64,000 bases of DNA, from assembly GCF_963422355.1 (NCBI RefSeq), contig NC_085101.1:62501-126500 (forward strand), given 5' to 3'. Both the position numbers and the translations under genes were made by a program. Origin of the DNA: Corticium candelabrum (lineage: Eukaryota > Porifera > Homoscleromorpha > Homosclerophorida > Plakinidae). Each line of letters begins with the position of its first letter. The first letter of the stretch is position 1. Below, piece after piece: positions 52,001 through 59,165 of this stretch. The notes under the pieces were generated by a model, which was given only the letters and a program-made list of their open reading frames with translations, searched no databases and was not told the origin of the DNA.

Positions 52001-55000
52001 AGCAAGTTAAGAACGTTGATGGGTTCATTGGTCATTACATCACAGAATCCAAGAACTAGACTGAACACAATCTAGTTTCCTACTACAACTAGAAACGCAA
52101 CATAGAAAAAAATTGCTGAAGAAGACACAAGAAAATCAGCTCAAATCGATTTCAAACCAAAAAGGCAGCCAACTGCTCAGGCGCAAAAATGTGGCCAGGT
52201 CTCTAGTCTCTTCCTAACAATGTAGGGTGCACTTGCTACTCGATAGAGGCGTGGTGCTATGCCAATAGCTATATCGATAGATGATACCGTAAGAAAAGTC
52301 CGACTATCACATCAGTACATCTTTTGAGAGATTTTGAAGTGTGCTCTTGTCAGTTGCTTTCGTCCTGGGCAATTTGTAGTGCATTTTATTAGATACTGCA
52401 GCAGAGAGAAGTCACACTTGTTTTGCTGTCTTGTTGCAGCATCTGTAGACAAATCATCACATCCTCAATGTTTTGTGAATCGCTGAGAACAACAGAAGTG
52501 GCTGCAAATGTGTCATATCTTTTGCTTCCAGTGCTTAATTCCTTCACTGATTTGACCTTGATAGGATCTGGATGCAGTCCTTGTTCATCAATGGGACCAG
52601 AGGCAAACATTGTAGTAGATGCAGCAGTTAGCCCCAAGTTTTGCAAAGCCGGAAGTATACCTTATTCTTGGAAAGAATGGGTCAAGGATCAGCGAAAACG
52701 ATAGGAAACTGACGGCATTATCACCCCTGCTACTCAGTCTGAATGGGCGACACCTATAGTTCTGATAATGAAGCTGGAAAAGCCAATCAGGATCTGTGGA
52801 GACTTCAAACAGACCAACAACAGGGTAGCCCAGTGTGATACCTATCCAATTCCGAGTGTGGAAGAGTTATTGGCAACCCTTTCAGGGGGAAGTACATCTC
52901 AAAGTTTGACTTAAGCCAAGCGTATAATCAAGTACCACTGGATAACGGTTCAAGGAAATATACCACCATCAACATCTCACGATCACGGACTCTACGAGTA
53001 CACGCGATTGCAATTCAGTATTGCATCAGCTCCAAGTATATTCCAGAGAGTACTGGAAGAAGTGCTGAAGGGAATGCCACAAACAACTAACTACCTGAAT
53101 GAGCACTCTCTATGTAGGGATGCGACGATTCTAAAATAGCCACCCATACAAAGTATCCAAATACGTGCTATCCAGATTTCTTATAACTCAGCAAAAAATC
53201 TCAGAGTCAGACTACTAACACTGACACTGAACATCTCAGAAACCGTATATCAGCAAGTAAAAAAGATGATTTATTCCTTCACATTCACTTTTATCAGCCG
53301 AAGCAGCTACAACAACGAGAGTCATACCAAACGATTCGCTCTTGTCCAAGAAATTGCACTGACCCAACAGCTACAACTGTGCGAAGTCCACCCAGTATCA
53401 GTCAACTGCTGCTACGCAATTCAACATAGGGTTTCTACTCAACACCATGTTGTTCCGGTCACGTTTGTAGCAATGATATACCTATTATTAGCAGGGCTGC
53501 CAACTCTCCCACATTGGAGAGACTTCTGCATTTAGGACCCTTCTCCCACCTACTCGCATTGGGTATCAAACCTCTTGCATTCTGACCATTAGTGGGTGTG
53601 CCTGTTCATACTTGATATCTGGATATCAATGTCTATGTGTCAGCCCCTCTCTCCATCCAGCTCTTAAAGGATAACTGCACCGCAAAAATAAAAAATTCTT
53701 TTGTGTCGAAAATTGATAGTTCTAGTTGCATACATGACAGGAAAAATAGTTTTAAATTTTTAAGTTAAGTCTTCACTGAGATATAGCAGGTCAAAGTTGC
53801 TTCCGGTTCTTCAAGTTCCAGTAATGTGTTATAACGGGCGTGGTGTAGTGTGACATCACAGAGGAGAGACGCGCGTGCGTCTGTATAGTCAGCAGCCTGT
53901 AAAAATGACTACCTCTTCATATCCAAGACAATGCTGCTACGGTAGAGGCGATGGCAGCAACAGCGAGTCTTCTGAAGAACTCTCTGGAGGTTTTTACATG
54001 ATGATAACGTTCTGTCATTGCATGAATCGCAGGATGAAGAAGATCTGCTGAGAGCCATTATATAGTGATTAGAACACACAGGTTTGAGTTCAGCAACAGT
54101 GTCTCTGAAGCTTTGAGATCACCTGCAGCCTTGGAAGCGGATAAGGAAGAGGACAGGCTACCCGATAGCCTGTCATCATTGCAAGTAGAAGTAAGAGTAG
54201 CAAACGTAATCGATGCACATCCGGGTAAGTAAACAACCATCACAGGTGCAGCTGCGGTCGCTGTGAGATGACGAATAGGTACTCGTGTGGAGTGCGTGTG
54301 TGGTCGAAATGTATTCGAAGTTGTCTCAAATAGTGATGCGATAATAATGTTGAATACTAGCAACAATAGTGGCACAGTGTACTGGTGAATTCATGCAAAA
54401 CTCTATTGCTGTGAGAAAGAGAACAAAATAAGTCAAAGTTCGTAAGTTGAATTCACGCTGACACAAGGTTTGACTTCACTGTACAGTATACTGTACCACA
54501 TACGACTGCATTCACTACACGTGATGATCAAGAGGTGAGTCTATCTATGGTCATGAAGAGTCTGACCTCTCCTAGCCATTTGCAGTACCTTTAGTCCTGC
54601 ACGAGAGTGTTCCTTACCCTCCCGCTTCTCAAATATGGCTCTCCTTGTCTTTTGCAAAGGTTCCAGAGTGCTGTGACCTTGAAGTGTGGAAGCAGGTAGT
54701 TGGAAAATGGTGGCCTCAATTTTGCTCTTCTACAATGCATACTCTAAGCTCTTGAATAGACCTGGTTGTACGTATCACGAAGCAATCAGGCTAAAAGTGT
54801 ACAAACTCCTGTCCACTCAGTAGGACGTGTCGTACTCAGTAGTAGTCGACCGGACGACACAAACGTCTCTGTAATTGTCCTCCGTATTTGCGATTCCCAC
54901 TCTTTTCCTAGCTTGGGGATGTTCAGAAATCGAAACACGATTGCGTATGACTTGCACAAATTGGTGCATCCTGCAGTCACACAACACTGAACCATTCTTT

Positions 55001-58000
55001 CGCCAAAGATTCCTTTGTTTACAATACACGCTAGAGTGGAGCCTCCCCTCTGTGACGTCACACTACACCACGCCCATTATAACACATTACCAGAACTTGA
55101 AGAACCAGAAGCAACTTTGACCTGCTATATCTCAGCGAAGACTTAACTTAAAAATCTAAAACTATTTTTTCTTTTATGTATGCAACTAAAACTATCAATT
55201 TCCAACAGAAAAGAATTTTTGATTTTTGCGTTGCAGTTACCCTTTAATTCCATACATACTTGTTCACAATACTGACATAGAAGGAGTCGGTCAGGCAAAA
55301 CTGTCCGGAAGTGGAAAGGGGGAAGGGCTGGCTATCCTAGACTACCAAGGAGTTGTATTGCTGGAAAAGCAATCGAAGAAGGCCGCAAACAATAGAATCT
55401 AGAACATTCCAACTGGCTGCGAGAATGTGTATATACCTTGGTCTCATATTCAATTAATCTAGACTAACATTTTGACAGGCAGTAGTATGTACAAGTTCTG
55501 TGTTTTACATTTGTTGGACTTTGCTTGTTTAATTAGGTATACTGTAATTAATTAATTAATTAATTAATGGCTTCTACTCCAACCGAGCATGTAAATATTA
55601 AATTTTAATAATTATATATTTATTTATACATTATTTAACAGTTATTACAATATAAAATTTATATATTAATGCTATTGTAGGCATGTCAAAAACTTCTAAA
55701 CTTCCGCATTCCACTGCGTAGTTTCCTGCAAACTCACGCATTTTAATTCAGCTAGGTTGGCAGGTTTGTATTAGCTGGTGGAAACTACGGTTTGGGACAT
55801 TAGCTGCCACTTCCACAGTGTGCTGTCTCCGTGAGCATGTATGTTTGGAGTGTAAAGATGAGTTGTTTATTGAAGCAATCAATGTTGTTCTGTACATCCG
55901 CCAGCTGCTAATCGAGTGTAAAGATGGGAGCTGTTTATTGATGCAATCAATATTGTTAGATCAAGCTGCACACGTCATTTCCATCTTCAACCATGTACAC
56001 ACATCTACTCACAGTAGCAACACAGATTGGAGCGAGACAAAAACCACTTCATATACGTAACTAAAAAATGAATGAAACAAGTATAAAAACATTTTGAGAA
56101 AATGATGGATATGTAAGAATGGGTATGTACTTATTCATGCTCATCTCTTACATCACAATCTTTTTACCCAAATTAATTGCTTGCGGCAGTTTCAATCTAA
56201 AACGCAACATTCATGTGTGACACTTACAGTACTCGATTGTGATGTAGGAGATGAGCATGAATAAGTACATACCCATCTCTACTGTCTACATATATCCATC
56301 ATTTTCACAAAATGTTTTATACTTGCTCTAGTGGCGACAGTCAGAGCAAGAGCATAGGCATGTTCTGGATAACGTGCTGAGCAGGCTGGAAGAGGCGAGT
56401 TTCCGATTAAAGAGAGAAGTGCACCTTTATGACCAGATCAGTCACCTACTTGGGATACATCATTGATGACACAAGGACTGCATCCAGATCCCATCAAGGC
56501 CAAATTGGTGAAGGAAACGCCGAAACCAAAGATGTGACAGAACTCTGAAGCTTTCTAATCAACTACTATAACCGATTCATGCCTAATCTTGCCAACATCT
56601 TAGCACCCTTATATCAGTTAGTTCGCAGAGGGCGAAATGGGAATGGAATAAAAAGCAGAGCAAGGCCTTTGAAGAAGCAAACCAAAAGTTGATATCTACA
56701 AGAGTATTGGCTTACTATGATCTGGTCAAGCACCTGGTGTTGGCTTGTGATGCCTCACCATATGGTTGGGAAGTGTATTGTCACAAAATGGAGGACGGGA
56801 TCGAGCGCATGCCCAATTGCATTTGGCCTCGTGCTCACTGAATGCCACTGAGAAGAAATATTCGCAGATTGCCAAAAAAAGTTAGCCCTGGTATTTGGTA
56901 TCAAAAGCTCCACAAGTATATTCGGCAGGAACACATCACATTGCTCACAGATCACAAACCACTGTTGGGTTTAAACACTCAAGGCAGAAGAAGGTATTCC
57001 AGCGATGGCATCATCAAGGATGCAGCGTTACGCATTGAAACTGGCAGCATACCAGTATAATCTGCAATACCAAGAAGGGTCTAAACACAGCAATGCGGAT
57101 GTATTGAGCCGCTTACTGGTAACGACCACCAGACTACCGGCAGAAATATCTGGAAAAATCATTTCTAACCAAACAACAACAATTGGATGCTTCGCCAGAT
57201 ACAGCCAACAGATTACAAACATGACATCTCGAGATCCCTGTTTTTCTCAGGTATGACACTGGATACAGGTTGGCCATGCTAGTCACCAAGGAGACAGGAG
57301 GACTTCCGGTTTGCAGAACTGCCTGCTCTGTGGCAGAGACAAGGGGAACTAACGTTACAGCAAGGATGTATATTGTGGAGACATTGCGTGGTGATACCCA
57401 CAAAGGGAAGAACAAGGCTACTGGATACACTACATGAAGGGCATCTTGGGGTCTGCCAGACCAAAGCCCTGGCGAGGAGTTTCCTGTGGTGGCCTGGAGT
57501 GGACACAGCCATAGAATGAATGACCAAGGCATGACCGACATATCAAGAAACAAGGAGGTCACCAATGAGAGCCCCATTACTACCACGGGGACGACCACAA
57601 AAGCCGTGGACATGGCTCCATATATAGATTACGCCGGGCTGTTCATTGGAAAGACAGTTTTAGTAATTATTGATACCATGTTCAAATGGATGGACGTACA
57701 CATAGTCAGGGCAGCCATCAGCCAAGCCACTATCAATAAAGTTAGAGCCTAGCCTCAATAGCTATACATGGAATTCCGGAGTGGATTGTCTCAGATAACA
57801 GGCAGTTGTTTCACGAGTGCAGAGTTTGAATCGTTTTGCATGACTAATGGCATCACTCATACCAAACAGTCCTCTACACCCAGCCTCCAATATGGACTGG
57901 CAAAGCAAGGAGTACAAACAGTTAAGGAGGGAATGAAGAAGATAAAGAGAGAAAAGTTAGAAGAAAAACTGCAAAAGTTCCTGATGGCCTACCAAAACAC

Positions 58001-59088
58001 GCCACACACCACAACGGGAGTGACACTGGTGGAATCGCTGTTAGGGCTGAAACTTGAAACGTTGCTGGATCACATCCACCCTGATCTCTCAGCTGAGGCG
58101 AGGTCAATACAAGCCAAGCAGAAGTACCAGCATGACCAACAGGGGTGAAGTGTGGCATAGACTAGACCGGGCTATAGTCCCATCATTGCGTGATCACAAA
58201 AATTGTGGACTGTAAATACGTGTGAGGACCAAAGCTGTACATAGTATATACACCACTCTTTTTCCAGTCTGGATATGCCACTGATTCTCCATATCAGTCA
58301 AATAGAAGCCAATAGAAGTGGGCGTGCCCTCCATATCAGTCAAATAGAAGCCAATAGAAGTGGGCATGCCTATATAAGTGGGCATGCCTATACAAGTGGG
58401 CATGCCCGTGGCATCATCAAGTTGAGTCTCCCATTTCTAGAGGTCACTCTACGCCCCTGTGACCAACACAGCAAAGACTAGTCTCGCGTAGCCAGACCCT
58501 TACCTCGCCCTCATGCCTCACGGGGAGAAGGGACTGGCGAGGTTCCTTGATCTTGCCATGTTGCCGCATCAGCGTTCCAGTAAACTACAGACCTTATAAA
58601 TGTTACAACGAGGCAAGATAATATTACCCCTTCTCATGCCAGTGGTTGGATGCTGGGTATCTACGGGATGTAATCATCGATGTTATCTTCAACTCTAAGC
58701 AAGCCACGAATAACGTTTCATAACCTTACCATTGGACAGCCATCGTGAGGTGAGTTTTTGTCACGAAACGTCGTCGAAATGGTGTACGCGTGCACCCTTT
58801 GCAGTCATTGATTTTCACTTTGCGATGCTGGTGCATGTGGTGACGAGCACATACATGTTCGGCTAGTAAGTAGGCTAGTCCAGTGAGAAACTAGATGCTA
58901 GGCTGTGTGGCGACGTACTAGTGCTCTGCATGTTTCTTGCAGACATCCTGTAGACACCCAGCATGCAATGACTGGCATGAGAAGTGGTCACATTATCTTG
59001 CCTCTTTATTGCCGAGCATAGCGAGGCTTCTAATCCCGGTCGCACAACAGAAAGGGCGTGGTCCTATATGGCTCTCCATCAAGCTTTT

Positions 59089-59165
<77 letters not shown>

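Larger units (their letters stand above)
53113..56325. mobile_element. Composite insertion in the gypsy remnant
   Basis: CTCTA occurs at 53108-53112 and 56326-56330, a possible 5-bp target duplication. The left end reads TGTAGGGATGCGACGATTC. The right end is the 56077-56325 hairpin. Inside are a Kolobok-like element and a GGCTGCCAACTCTCC motif (53494) often seen at MITE ends. The history of the layers is only partly resolved. Confidence 0.45.
52600..58148 (+). pseudogene. Ty3/gypsy pol remnant, interrupted
   Basis: RT upstream block SPKFCKAGSIPYSWKEW (about 52633), then DGIITPATQSEWATPIVLI, RICGDFKQTNN and YTRLQFSIASAPSIFQRVLE (to about 53060). The frame breaks where YxDD is expected, and a 3.2-kb insertion follows (53113-56325). 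The remnant resumes at about 56370 (HVLDNVLSRLEEASFRLKRE), then RNase H pieces (YYDLVKHLVLACDASPYGWE; ITLLTDHKPLLGL), a tether (SKHSNADVLSRLL), a partial integrase zinc region (HEGHLGVCQTKALARSFLWW) and integrase core pieces ending at 58148. Many stops and shifts; no LTRs identified. It lies in integrin intron 1. Confidence 0.75.

Noticed and set aside
52389..52646. Minus-strand gypsy segment
   Set aside because: A short GLHPDP-type match occurs, but it lies in the arm of the inverted repeat and is opposite in strand to the adjacent pol, so I could not tell chance from relic.
52600..58460. LTRs bounding the gypsy remnant
   Set aside because: No direct repeat pair was found on either side; the repeat at 58150 also occurs at 12947 without gypsy sequence.
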